The notes under the pieces: model-generated
The model's input: the letters and a program-made list of their open reading frames with translations, nothing else
Databases searched by the model: none
What the model was told of the DNA's origin: nothing
Program-made: the position numbers and the translations under genes
NCBI RefSeq assembly: GCF_014041935.1
Contig: NZ_CP059491.1
Span: 1,178,001 to 1,242,000, forward strand
DNA: 64,000 bases
Direction of reading: 5' to 3'
Source: Gordonia jinghuaiqii
GTDB lineage: Bacteria > Actinomycetota > Actinomycetes > Mycobacteriales > Mycobacteriaceae
Shown: piece after piece, positions 23,793 to 31,520 of the stretch
Layout: every line of letters starts with the position of its first letter
How positions within the stretch are numbered: the first letter of the stretch is position 1

Positions 23793-24971
23793 CTATCCCG
23801 CCGCAACGATCAGCGGCACGAGCTGTTCGGCGGCCGTCCAGGCGCCGTGGTGGCCGAGCATCATCGACTCCATGGTCTCGTTCTTGCTGCGCGTCAGGGT
23901 CGTCGAACCGCGTGCGACTGCGACGACGTCGCCGATCCGGCGGGCCACCTGGTCGGTCACCACCGGCCCGAACCAGCCTTCGTCGATGGTCTGCTCACGT
24001 GAGGCGACGTGCGCCGAGTCGCCCAGATATCCCGACCACCCGCTCAGTACCTCGTCGGCCGCACCCGAGCCCGTATAGATGTGCCGCACGCGTGCCTCGC
24101 CGGCCACTGTGTCGACTCCCTCGAGAAGGGCAGGGGTGGTGTCGATGTCGATCGCGCGGTCGGCGGTGATCATCCCGTGATCACCGGTCACGAGAAGCGT
24201 TGTCCCGACCGGCAGTTCCGTCGAGAGATCGGCGACGAGTCGGTCCACGGTCCGTAATTGCTGCAACCACGGGTCCGACCCGGGTGCATGAATGTGGCCG
24301 GCCGTGTCGAGCTCGCTGTAGTAGGCGTAGACGAATCGCCGGTGTCTGTTGCGTCGACGCACCGTCGTCAGTACTGCCTCGCGAATCCCGTCGGGTGTCA
24401 CTGCGGGCAGGTATTGTCCGGGTGCGCGGAATGCGGCCATCGTCAGGCCGGTGCCCCGAAACTCGGCAGGCATCACATATGTCACCCGAACATCCTCGGC
24501 GGCAAGCGCTTCCAGACAACCCGGCTCGGTGCGCACCAGCGCCGGCGGGTAGGTCATCAGTGCCGAGGGGCCCTGGGCGTCGTCGAGGCTCCAGCGCAGC
24601 GAGTTGAGCACGCGCCGCGAGCCGCGGGTCCGGCAGTCGTCGTCGGGCCGGAAGCTGTAGCCGATGATCCCGTGCACCCCGCACGACGCTCCGACCGTCA
24701 GACTCAGGATGCTCGTGGCGGTGGTCGCGGGAAAGCCGGCACGCAGCGTAGTCGACGACAGTTCGCGTAGCGTCGGCGCGAACTCCGCGTACTCCTCGAG
24801 CAGCGTCGCGCCCAGACCATCGATCAACAGCACCACCACCGAATCACCCGGCGGCACAACCAGACCGACGTCGGCGTCGGAGATCCCCAGGGAGCGGGTG
24901 GCGGCGGGCAGTACGTCGGCCAGGGTGAAGGGATGTCGATGCCAGTCGGACGGCAGCAGCTCGTCGCTCAC
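23793..24971 (-). CDS. Type I phosphodiesterase / nucleotide pyrophosphatase family protein
   Basis: A 392-residue protein of the alkaline-phosphatase superfamily. The metal-site pattern is complete: VVVLLIDGLG (first Asp) near residue 50, the Thr nucleophile in GFPATTATSILSL near 80, YYSELDTAGHIHAPGSDP near 215, VTGDHGM near 260, and MLGHHGAWTAAE near the C-terminus. It lacks a signal peptide and membrane helix, so it is probably cytoplasmic. It probably hydrolyses a phosphodiester or pyrophosphate; the substrate is unknown. Its start overlaps the stop of the upstream acetyltransferase by four bases, so the two are translationally coupled. Confidence 0.88.
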   Translation of the reverse strand: MSDELLPSDWHRHPFTLADVLPAATRSLGISDADVGLVVPPGDSVVVLLIDGLGATLLEEYAEFAPTLRELSSTTLRAGFPATTATSILSLTVGASCGVHGIIGYSFRPDDDCRTRGSRRVLNSLRWSLDDAQGPSALMTYPPALVRTEPGCLEALAAEDVRVTYVMPAEFRGTGLTMAAFRAPGQYLPAVTPDGIREAVLTTVRRRNRHRRFVYAYYSELDTAGHIHAPGSDPWLQQLRTVDRLVADLSTELPVGTTLLVTGDHGMITADRAIDIDTTPALLEGVDTVAGEARVRHIYTGSGAADEVLSGWSGYLGDSAHVASREQTIDEGWFGPVVTDQVARRIGDVVAVARGSTTLTRSKNETMESMMLGHHGAWTAAEQLVPLIVAAG

Positions 24972-25852
24972 CGAACCCCCGAGCCTGCCGGGCCGAACAC
25001 GTAGTGCCCCGTCCGCAGGAACCGGACCGCACGCCGGCCATCACCTTCGACGAGCAACGGCGACAACGCGTCTCGCAACTCAATCCGCCACCGCGCGGCC
25101 TCCAGCGGGGCATTCACCCGCATCGCCTCGATGTCGCGCGGCACTGCGACGACGACGGCCGTCTCCGGGGTGACTCGCTCATGGTGCGCCACGGGACGAG
25201 ACGGATCGTCGACGTCGATGACCGACACCGCACCCTCGGCGAGCAACTCGTCGACCGAGTCAGAACCAGCCGAGCCGGAACCCACCGAGCCCGAACCCGC
25301 CGAGCCCGAGCCAGAACCGCCCACGCCCGACCCAGAATCACCCGAGCCCAGATCCCACGACATCAGCACACGATCCGAGTCGGCGTCTCCGCCGAGCTCA
25401 TCACCGATCTCGCCGTAGAAGTCCTCGTAGTAGTGGACCGGCGTCGCCCCGAGTTTGGTGATGTTGAAATGCGCGTTGCGTGCGACGAGCGGATCGAAGG
25501 TCCACGTGATCGTCGACAATCCGCGACTCAACGCCCACTCCCGCTGATGCATCTTCAACGTGTAACCGACCTGATGGCCGCGGCCGCGACGGGTGACCCC
25601 GGTGATGTGGCTGTGGAGCGCCTCGCCGACGGGGGTGGCGAAGAACCCGACGCTTCCGCCGGCGAGGTCGTCCCCGATGTACGCGCCGGCCACGTAGTTG
25701 CCCGTGTGCACCAGTGCGCGCAACATGTCGGTGCCGACAGGACGGTTGGTCGGGTCGGGCCGCCACACGTCGTCGAAGATCCGCATCAGCTCTTCGAGCT
25801 CGTCGGGGGACGAGAGCTCGCGAACCTCGACGCCCGGCGGTGATTGCGACAT
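24968..25852 (-). CDS. GNAT-like acetyltransferase with Gly/Ser repeat linker
   Basis: A 294-residue protein. The N-terminal 160 residues look like a GNAT domain: VREL start, GNYVAGAYIGDDLAGGSVGF, HSHITGVTRRGRGHQVGYTL (acetyl-CoA loop) and WTFDPLVARNAHFNITKLGA. This matches the subfamily close to COG3375. A low-complexity insert (about 168-200) consists of repeated Gly-Ser-Gly-Ser-(Ala/Val) units encoded by a short tandem DNA repeat at about 25256-25350. A second small domain follows (VAHHERVTPETAVVVAVPRD to the end), predicted alpha/beta, also typical of this subfamily. It is the first gene of a two-gene operon with the phosphodiesterase. The acyl acceptor is unknown. Confidence 0.8.
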   Translation of the reverse strand: MSQSPPGVEVRELSSPDELEELMRIFDDVWRPDPTNRPVGTDMLRALVHTGNYVAGAYIGDDLAGGSVGFFATPVGEALHSHITGVTRRGRGHQVGYTLKMHQREWALSRGLSTITWTFDPLVARNAHFNITKLGATPVHYYEDFYGEIGDELGGDADSDRVLMSWDLGSGDSGSGVGGSGSGSAGSGSVGSGSAGSDSVDELLAEGAVSVIDVDDPSRPVAHHERVTPETAVVVAVPRDIEAMRVNAPLEAARWRIELRDALSPLLVEGDGRRAVRFLRTGHYVFGPAGSGVR

Positions 25853-25899
25853 GGCCCGATTCTTTCATCGCGGCCCGATGCGGTGGTCGGGTTGGCTGA

Positions 25900-26052
25900 G
25901 TCGGTCACGTCGACGCACGGCCAGCCCCTCTCACCGCCCGGTAGCCGACCACTGCTCGCTCCGCTCGGTAGCCGACCACCGCTCGCCCTATCTGCGAGCC
26001 TGCCAACTCCGCTCAGGCGACCTCTGCTCGCTCCGCTCGCGAGACCACTCCT
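25900..26052. repeat. Tandem GGTAGCCGACCAC / GCTCGCTCCGCTC repeats
   Basis: The gap between two divergent genes contains GGTAGCCGACCAC twice (25940 and 25970 region), each followed by GCTCGC, and GCTCGCTCCGCTC at about 25953 and 26027 with a degenerate copy between. These resemble the GCGAAGCGAGGAG portion of the longer repeat seen in the Wzz gene. No gene is present here. Confidence 0.5.
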
Positions 26053-26075
26053 TAGGATGTAAGGCATGCCTCACA
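26048..26075. promoter_or_regulatory. Palindrome at start codon of copper-group gene, possible metalloregulator box
   Basis: TTAGGATGTAAGGCATGCCT spans the ATG at 26066 and contains the perfect 10-bp palindrome AGGCATGCCT preceded by a TTAGG half-site. It vaguely resembles DtxR/IdeR-type boxes. Location over the start codon suggests a leaderless transcript or repressor site. The match is weak. Confidence 0.25.
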
Positions 26076-26581
26076 CCGTCCGCGCGCCCGATGCGTTCTC
26101 GCGCGTCGCCGCGGTCGGTGTGGTGCCCACGGTCGCGGTCGCCGCGCACGGTGCGGCGAGCGGTGCGATGCCCAGCTCGTCGGGCGTGGTGTTGAGCGTC
26201 GCGATCGGCGTGGTCGCATCGATGCTGCTGATGACGCGGCGTCGACGATTGGTTCCGGCCGCAGCGTCGACGACGGCGGTGTTGACCGCCGCGCAGGTCG
26301 CCTGCCACGCCACGCTCACGGTCGACGCCGGGCACGCGGTGCATGCCCCGTCGGCGCTGTCGATGCTGATCACGCATCTGCTGGCGATCCCGCTCAGCGC
26401 GGTCCTGATCGTCGTCGGAGCGCATCTGCTCGCGTCCGTCGGGTCGGTCATCCGCTCGTTCGTCCCGCCGGTGACGTCACGCGCACCCGCCGCGCCCCGG
26501 ACGTTCTGGACGCAGCCGCTTCTTCTGGCCGTACCCGCGCTCGGCGGCACCGGCGTTCGGGGACCTCCCCGCGGATTCTGA
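26066..26581 (+). CDS. Hypothetical small integral membrane protein upstream of copper genes
   Basis: A 171-residue protein of unrecognised family with about four membrane segments (FSRVAAVGVVPTVAVAAHG, SGVVLSVAIGVVASMLLM, AASTTAVLTAAQVACHAT and MLITHLLAIPLSAVLIVVGA). Histidines are scattered near membrane boundaries (AAHG, ACHATL, AGHAVHAP, ITHL), which would suit metal binding. It stands directly ahead of the YcnI-CopC-CopD genes on the same strand but is separated from them by a hairpin, so it may be a separate unit. The role in copper handling is inferred from position only. Confidence 0.6.
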   Translation: MPHTVRAPDAFSRVAAVGVVPTVAVAAHGAASGAMPSSSGVVLSVAIGVVASMLLMTRRRRLVPAAASTTAVLTAAQVACHATLTVDAGHAVHAPSALSMLITHLLAIPLSAVLIVVGAHLLASVGSVIRSFVPPVTSRAPAAPRTFWTQPLLLAVPALGGTGVRGPPRGF

Positions 26582-26615
26582 CGACTCACCCCAGGTCAAC
26601 AGGCCTGGGGTCGTC
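26580..26615 (+). terminator. Stem-loop between membrane protein and ycnI
   Basis: CCCCAGG (26589-26595) pairs with CCTGGGG (26604-26610), extended by GACGA (26580-26584) with TCGTC (26611-26615) across a 4-base bulge. It starts at the stop codon of the upstream gene and fits a rho-independent-like terminator without U-tract. Confidence 0.6.
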
Positions 26616-26677
26616 ACGCGCGTGCTCGTCCATGAAATCCGACCTCGTCGGAATCCGACCTCATCGAAAGAACACAC

Positions 26678-27388
26678 ATGAAGATCAGTTCTCCGCGGGC
26701 AGTGATCGCCCGCCGCATCGTCCTGCCCGCCACGGCCGCCGCTGTCGTGGGTCTCGCTTCGCTGACCGGTGTCGGCGCGGCGTCGGCGCATGTCACCGCC
26801 AACGCCCCGACGCTCACCCAGGGCGGTTACGGCGTCGTGTCGCTGGTGGTCCCGAACGAGTCCGACGTCGCACCCACCACGTCGCTGCAGGTGACGCTGC
26901 CGGGTCTGAAGTCGGCGCGTCCGGAGGTGATGCCCGGGTGGAAGACGGTCGTCACCAAGAAGGACGACCTCGTCACCGAGATCACCTGGACCGCCGACCC
27001 CGGATCGCCGGGCGTCCCGGTCGGACAGTTCGCGCAGTTCCGTTTCTCCGGCGGACCGTTCCCCGAGCAGGAGACCGTCGAGCTCCCCACCCTGCAGACC
27101 TACGCAGACGGTGAGAAGGCCGACTGGAATCAGCCGACCCCCGCGGACGGCGAGGAGCCGGAGAAGCCCGCGCCCACACTGACCCTGGCTCCGGCGAGCG
27201 CCGACGGCCACCACGCCTCGGCGACCCCGCAGACCACCGACACGGCGTCGGCGGAGTCGAGCTCCTCCGAGGACTCCGCAGCCCGTTGGCTCGGCGGCAT
27301 CGGACTCATCGTCGGCGTGCTGGGCTCTGTGTTCGGTGTGGCCGCGCTGATGGCGGTTCGACGCAACGGCCGTGGCGGCAATGCGTAA
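26678..27388 (+). CDS. ycnI: YcnI-family (DUF1775) copper-associated exported protein
   Basis: A 236-residue cell-surface protein. It has a signal peptide (AVVGLASLTGVGAASA) cleaved just before HVTANAPTL. The N-terminal His after cleavage is the characteristic copper ligand of YcnI proteins. The DUF1775 domain runs through about residue 155 (ESDVAPTTSLQVTLPG, PGWKTVVTKKDD, EITWTADPGSPGVPVGQFAQF, LQTYADGEKADW). A Pro/Ser/Thr-rich spacer follows and then a single C-terminal helix (GGIGLIVGVLGSVFGVAALM) with a basic end, anchoring it in the membrane facing out. It overlaps copC by eight bases, so the three copper genes are coupled. Confidence 0.9.
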   Translation: MKISSPRAVIARRIVLPATAAAVVGLASLTGVGAASAHVTANAPTLTQGGYGVVSLVVPNESDVAPTTSLQVTLPGLKSARPEVMPGWKTVVTKKDDLVTEITWTADPGSPGVPVGQFAQFRFSGGPFPEQETVELPTLQTYADGEKADWNQPTPADGEEPEKPAPTLTLAPASADGHHASATPQTTDTASAESSSSEDSAARWLGGIGLIVGVLGSVFGVAALMAVRRNGRGGNA

Positions 27389-27932
27389 CGGTCGTCGGGT
27401 TCGACGCCCCGTCGTCCTCGTTCTGGCGGCGCTGGCCTGCCTCGGACTGGTAGGCACCTGGGCGGCGCCCGCGGCGTCGGCGCATTCGCGTCTGGTGTCG
27501 TCGGATCCTGCCGACGGCGCGACACTGCAGACCGGCCCCGAGGCCATCACGCTGACGTTCAACGAGCCGGTCCAGTCGTCGTATGCGGTGCTCAATGTCG
27601 TCGGCCCCGACGATCACTACTGGCAGTCCGGTGAGCCGACCGTCGACGGAACACAGTTCCGGGTCGGGGTGCGCGAACTCGGTCCGGCGGGCACGTACGT
27701 CGTCAACTACCGGGTCACCTCCGCCGATGGGCATGTGATCAGCGGGCAGCGCAGCTTCGACCTCGCTGTCGAGGGCAACGGTGAACCCGGGCCCGCGATC
27801 GAGGCTGCCGATGAGACGTCGGACGACGGTATTCCGGTGTGGTACTTCATCATCGGTGCCGCCGTGGTTCTCGTCGTCGGTCTGGGTGTCGTGTTCTGGT
27901 TGAGTCGACGCCCCTCGTCGAAGAAGAGCTGA
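27381..27932 (+). CDS. copC: CopC-domain copper-binding exported protein
   Basis: About 183 residues. The signal peptide (VVLVLAALACLGLVGTWAAPAASA) is followed at once by HSRLVSSDPADGATL, the typical CopC N-terminus with His 1 as copper ligand. The Ig-like fold continues with ITLTFNEPVQSSYAVLNVV, and ends TYVVNYRVTSADGHVISGQRSF, supplying the second Asp/His ligands in DGH. A C-terminal helix (VWYFIIGAAVVLVVGLGVVFWL) anchors it. The start at 27381 lies within the end of ycnI; a GTG at 27372 is possible. It hands copper to the CopD-like permease encoded four bases downstream. Confidence 0.9.
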   Translation: MRNGRRVRRPVVLVLAALACLGLVGTWAAPAASAHSRLVSSDPADGATLQTGPEAITLTFNEPVQSSYAVLNVVGPDDHYWQSGEPTVDGTQFRVGVRELGPAGTYVVNYRVTSADGHVISGQRSFDLAVEGNGEPGPAIEAADETSDDGIPVWYFIIGAAVVLVVGLGVVFWLSRRPSSKKS

Positions 27933-27935
27933 CGC

Positions 27936-28841
27936 GTGAGGGTCGTGGCCGGGGTGCCGGTTCTGTTCGGTGCCACGACCCTCCTCGGGGGACTCGCGGT
28001 GAGCTGGCTGCTCGCCCGACCCGCGGGACCCGACATGGTCGCCGTACCCGCGGCCGTCGCGCTCGGCGTCTCGGTGGTGCTGCTCGGCCTCGGTGTGTTG
28101 CCGACGGTCGACGCCGCGCCGTCGTCACGCGTGATCGGTGCGCTGGCCGGCGTGTGGGTGCTGGCCGTGCTGATCAGCGCGTGGGTGCGGACCGCCGAAC
28201 GGTCGGGCATCGACGTCCTCGACGTGACGGCCGGCGACTTCGGGAACGTCCTCACCTCCGACGCCCCCGAAATGGTGGCGCTGGTGGCCGGGTTGCTGAT
28301 CCTCGGGTGGACGGTCCTCGATCTGCTGACCGGGGTGGAGATCCCGGTCCTGGTGGTGGGGGCGCTCGCGGCGATCGGGGTGCTGGCCACCTCGATCACC
28401 GGTCACGCCGGCAATTCCGCCTGGGGCCCAGTGCTCGTCGGCGCCCACGCGCTGGCCGCGGCCTGGTGGGTGGGGCTGCTTGCGGCGCTGGCGATGTCGG
28501 TGCGCGGACGGTCGGGGTGGGCGCGCAGCCTGCCCGCCTTCTCCAGCCGCGCGCCGTGGGCGGTCGGTGTGATCGCACTGACCGGCATCATCGCCGGACT
28601 GATCGAGGTCGACGACCTGCCGGCCCTCGTCACCACCGGCTACGGTCGCGTCCTGCTGGCCAAGGTGGTGGTGCTGGCTGTGCTCATCGGCGTCGCCGCC
28701 TGGCATCGACGCCGCTGGTTACCCGCGGTGCAACGTCACCGCACCACCGAGGCCGCGTCGATCCGCGCGGCATCGATCGAGCTGGTCCTCATGGCCGTGG
28801 CACTGGGCCTTGCCGCCGGGTTGTCGGCGACGGCGCCGTAG
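27936..28841 (+). CDS. copD: CopD-family copper transport membrane protein
   Basis: A 301-residue protein starting at GTG 27936, four bases after copC, with about eight membrane helices. The CopD signature region is visible as TSITGHAGNSAWGPVLVGAHALAAAWWVGLLAAL (split here: ITGHAGN with the first His, then GAHALAAAWWVG with the second). LVTTGYGRVLLAKVVVLAVL and AWHRRRWLP are typical of the C-terminal half. Family members import copper for cuproenzymes. There is no fused cytochrome c oxidase assembly domain, so this is the short form. It ends convergently with the hydrolase at 28881. Confidence 0.88.
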   Translation: MRVVAGVPVLFGATTLLGGLAVSWLLARPAGPDMVAVPAAVALGVSVVLLGLGVLPTVDAAPSSRVIGALAGVWVLAVLISAWVRTAERSGIDVLDVTAGDFGNVLTSDAPEMVALVAGLLILGWTVLDLLTGVEIPVLVVGALAAIGVLATSITGHAGNSAWGPVLVGAHALAAAWWVGLLAALAMSVRGRSGWARSLPAFSSRAPWAVGVIALTGIIAGLIEVDDLPALVTTGYGRVLLAKVVVLAVLIGVAAWHRRRWLPAVQRHRTTEAASIRAASIELVLMAVALGLAAGLSATAP

Positions 28842-28880
28842 GGGATTCGATTGCGGCCAGCTCGCACGACACCGGACCGA

Positions 28881-29804
28881 CTACTCACCCAGGACCGGCC
28901 GCGACTGGTCCCACAGCGTGAGCAGTTCGTCGATGATGTCGGTGGCCATGTGAAGCGTGCTGAGGTGACTTTCGCCGGACAGCTCGAACAGCTTGGCGTC
29001 GGGGAGTAGCGAGACCATGTGTTCGCCGTGTGCGTACGGGATGATGTGGTCGTGGTCGCCATGCCACCAGCGCACGGGGACGCGCACGTCGGGAACGCGA
29101 AAGCCCCAGTCCCGCGCGAACACCACGACGTCGGCGAAGGGTGCTTCCATCCGCTGGCTGCCGCCGTGGAGTAGGTCGTCGAGAAACATGGCCCGGAATT
29201 CGGGGCGCGCCAGAAGTTCGCGGTCGGCCTGCGGTGAGAGCCGGCCGTAGATGGTGATGGCGGGGTCGGCGATGGGCCGGGCGAACCCCAGCGCGGTGCT
29301 GAGGACTTTGCCGATCGGGGCGCCCGCGCGATCGACGATCGGCGCCAGGATTGACCCGAGTTTCATCGCGCCGCCGCCGATGCGGTCGGGCCCCACCGTC
29401 GGGGCGACGCCGCCGAGGATTCCGGCCGCGACCACCCGGTCGGGCATCGCGTGCGCCACGCCGAGCGCGTACGGTCCGCCGCCGGACAGTCCGATCACCG
29501 CGAACTCGTCAATGCCCAGCGCTTCGAGGACTTCTTCCAGGTCTGGGGCGAAGTCGGCGACGTCGGCGTAGCGGTGCGGCGTCGACGATCCGACACCCGG
29601 GCGGTCCAGCCCGATCAGGCGTACATGCCGGTCAGCGGCGTACGCACGCGCTTCGACGGGGATCTGGCGTCGTGCGCCGGGCGTGCCGTGGAGCCAGATG
29701 ATGGCTCGTCCGGTGGCGGACCCATACTCGGCGAACCCGATTCGACGACCACCGTCGGCGACGCCGATCGATCCCTCGATTTTCGGACGGGCGATGTCGA
29801 TCAT
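28881..29804 (-). CDS. Alpha/beta hydrolase
   Basis: A 307-residue cytoplasmic hydrolase. IIWLHGTPGARR near residue 38 is the oxyanion segment, GLSGGGPYALGVA near residue 105 the nucleophile elbow, RWWHGDHDHIIPY near 245 carries the acid, and GESHLSTL near 275 the catalytic His. It is a paralogue in style of the hydrolase at 19000-19887 (shared HGTPG and SGGGP motifs). The start codon lies three bases from the most upstream start of the divergent hydrolase at 29808. The substrate is unknown. Confidence 0.88.
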   Translation of the reverse strand: MIDIARPKIEGSIGVADGGRRIGFAEYGSATGRAIIWLHGTPGARRQIPVEARAYAADRHVRLIGLDRPGVGSSTPHRYADVADFAPDLEEVLEALGIDEFAVIGLSGGGPYALGVAHAMPDRVVAAGILGGVAPTVGPDRIGGGAMKLGSILAPIVDRAGAPIGKVLSTALGFARPIADPAITIYGRLSPQADRELLARPEFRAMFLDDLLHGGSQRMEAPFADVVVFARDWGFRVPDVRVPVRWWHGDHDHIIPYAHGEHMVSLLPDAKLFELSGESHLSTLHMATDIIDELLTLWDQSRPVLGE

Positions 29805-29807
29805 GTG

Positions 29808-30737
29808 ATGAGCATCTCACGTACCGTTGTCAGGGTGATCCCCGAGTTTGTCCACGGTGCCGCACGCGCCGCCCGTCATGTCTTCACGCCCTACCCGGCC
29901 ACGGATATCCCGGAGGGCCGGATGGTCGAGCTCCCCGGACGCGGTCGTGCCTACGTGACCGACTCGGGTCCGCGTGACGCCCCCGCGGTGTTCCTGCTGC
30001 ATTCGGTGCTTACCACCGGGCTGCTGTGCTGGTACCCGACGATCCCGGCGCTCAACGAGCGCTACCGCGTGATCACGATGGACGCGCGCTGGCACGGCCG
30101 TGGCATCGAGTCGGAGAACTTCGACCTGCGCGACTGCGCCGACGACGTGGTCGCCCTCGCCGACGTGCTGGGCATCGACCGTTTCATCGCCGCCGGCTTC
30201 TCGATGGGCGGGGGCATCGCGCAGCTCGTGTGGCGCCGCCATCCCGAGCGGGTCGCAGGTCTGGTGCTGTGTTCGACGGGCCCGTTCTTCAGCACCCGCG
30301 ACCCCCGCCACCGCGCATCCTCCGCGCGGACGGGACGCATCCTCAACCCGATCTACCGCCTGCTGCCGCGCGTCTCGGAGAAGAGCCTGAACAAGACGAC
30401 GTCGCACACCTCGATCTGGGCTCTGCGACAGTTCTTCTCGACGCCGCTGTCACACCTCGGCGACTTCGGAAACGGACTGGGGCAGTTCGACTCTCGCAGC
30501 TGGCTGCACGAGATCGACGTCCCCACCGCGGTGGTGGTCTCCATCCGCGACCGCGTGGTGGAGCCCGAACGCCAGCAACTGCTGCTCGACGGCATCCCCG
30601 GCGCCCAACGCTTCGAGGTCGACGGCGGCCACGCCTGCTGCGTCCTTGGTGCCAAGTTCTTCATCCCGCCGTTCCTCGAGGCGGTCGACGCCGTACACGC
30701 CCGGGCCCGACTGTCGGAGCGTCCGTCTGTGGGTTGA
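29808..30737 (+). CDS. Alpha/beta hydrolase
   Basis: About 309 residues from ATG 29808; a GTG at 29835 preceded by CAGG is an equally good start. VFLLHSVLTTG replaces the usual His-Gly oxyanion motif with His-Ser. GFSMGGGIAQLVWRRHPERV is the nucleophile elbow near residue 130, VSIRDRVVEPERQ holds the likely acid, and DGGHACCV the catalytic His near the end. Homology type resembles lactonase/haloperoxidase-like enzymes. The stop codon TGA is part of the first copy of a GGTTGAG tandem repeat, so the repeat array may have trimmed or set the C-terminus. Substrate unknown. Confidence 0.85.
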   Translation: MSISRTVVRVIPEFVHGAARAARHVFTPYPATDIPEGRMVELPGRGRAYVTDSGPRDAPAVFLLHSVLTTGLLCWYPTIPALNERYRVITMDARWHGRGIESENFDLRDCADDVVALADVLGIDRFIAAGFSMGGGIAQLVWRRHPERVAGLVLCSTGPFFSTRDPRHRASSARTGRILNPIYRLLPRVSEKSLNKTTSHTSIWALRQFFSTPLSHLGDFGNGLGQFDSRSWLHEIDVPTAVVVSIRDRVVEPERQQLLLDGIPGAQRFEVDGGHACCVLGAKFFIPPFLEAVDAVHARARLSERPSVG

Positions 30738-30814
30738 GCGCCCCGCCTGTCGGTTGAGGGCTCTGTCTGTCGGTTGAGCGCTCCTCTGTCGGTTGAGCTT
30801 GTCGAAGCTCCCCC
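30726..30814. repeat. Four tandem copies of a ~20-base GGTTGAG unit
   Basis: GGTTGAG occurs at about 30732, 30752, 30772 and 30791 with TGTCGGTTGAGCGCTC-like flanks, and the last copy runs into CTTGTCGAAGC. The spacing is 19-20 bases. The array overlaps the stop codon of the preceding hydrolase. The GGTTGAG...GTCGAA pattern is a repeat type widespread in actinobacterial intergenic DNA. Confidence 0.7.
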
Positions 30815-30831
30815 GGCCCAGACCTACCCGC

Positions 30832-31145
30832 ATTTCTTGCGGGACAACAAGCCACGGTTGTGAGCAATCGAGATCGCTGCGGTATCCGCCGCCCCGACTG
30901 GGTACGTGACCGAGCTGTCGAGGGTTACGCCACTGTTGAAGGACTACGGCAGCCTTGGGGGGATCGGACCGTCCTGCTTTGGTTGCGCGACGACAAGCCT
31001 GGATTGTGAATACTCCTGTGATTCGCCATATCTGGGTCGAGCGACTCAGTTGGATGTGATCCAACACCCACTTCACAACACGGCGGCGGGCCAAGCCTGA
31101 CCATCCCGCTTTGGTTGCGCGACGACAAGCATGCGTTGTGATTCG
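30832..31145. repeat. Three dispersed copies of a ~40-base repeat in a gene-free stretch
   Basis: The 30,738-31,520 gap holds no convincing gene. Three related segments are present at about 30832-30866, 30972-31012 and 31105-31143. The last two share TTTGGTTGCGCGACGACAAG followed by C, two variable bases and GTTGTGA- or ATTGTGA-like ends; the first is more degenerate (TTGCGGGACAACAAGCC, GGTTGTGAGC). They are direct repeats about 135 bases apart. The segment 31,150-31,470 between the last repeat and the leader of the next operon shows nothing I recognise. Confidence 0.6.
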
Positions 31146-31520
31146 CTGTGTCACTGGTAATTTCATCGTCGCTTCGGTGTCCCGGTGAACGGGAGGCCTG
31201 TGCGCAGCGGGGACGTCTGGGCGGGTGAGGTCGGTCACGATCGATACAGGGGCGAGCCACACGTGGGCGAACCTGTCAACCCAAACATCCACAACAGCAA
31301 CATGATTGGACCGAACCGGTGCCCGGGGACGATATGGCACCCGACGTCACTGTTCACTCGTTCAGACCAATGGTCGCGAAATTGCGTGGTGTATCTACCT
31401 TTTGACGGTTAGTGTTCCTACTGATCGTGATTCGCTCGTCAGGGGAGACCTCCAGAGGTTGGCGACGGATCGCGTGTGGCGCCGAAGCTCACTCGCTGGG
31501 CGCTGTCCTGGGGAGGGACC

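Noticed and set aside
25131..25418. Glu/Pro-rich plus-strand protein opposite the acetyltransferase linker
   Set aside because: It exists only as the complement of the Gly/Ser repeat and has no start signal or conserved part.
29451..29807. Upstream extension of the divergent plus-strand hydrolase
   Set aside because: It lies antisense to the confirmed minus-strand hydrolase; the hydrolase fold begins well after 29835.
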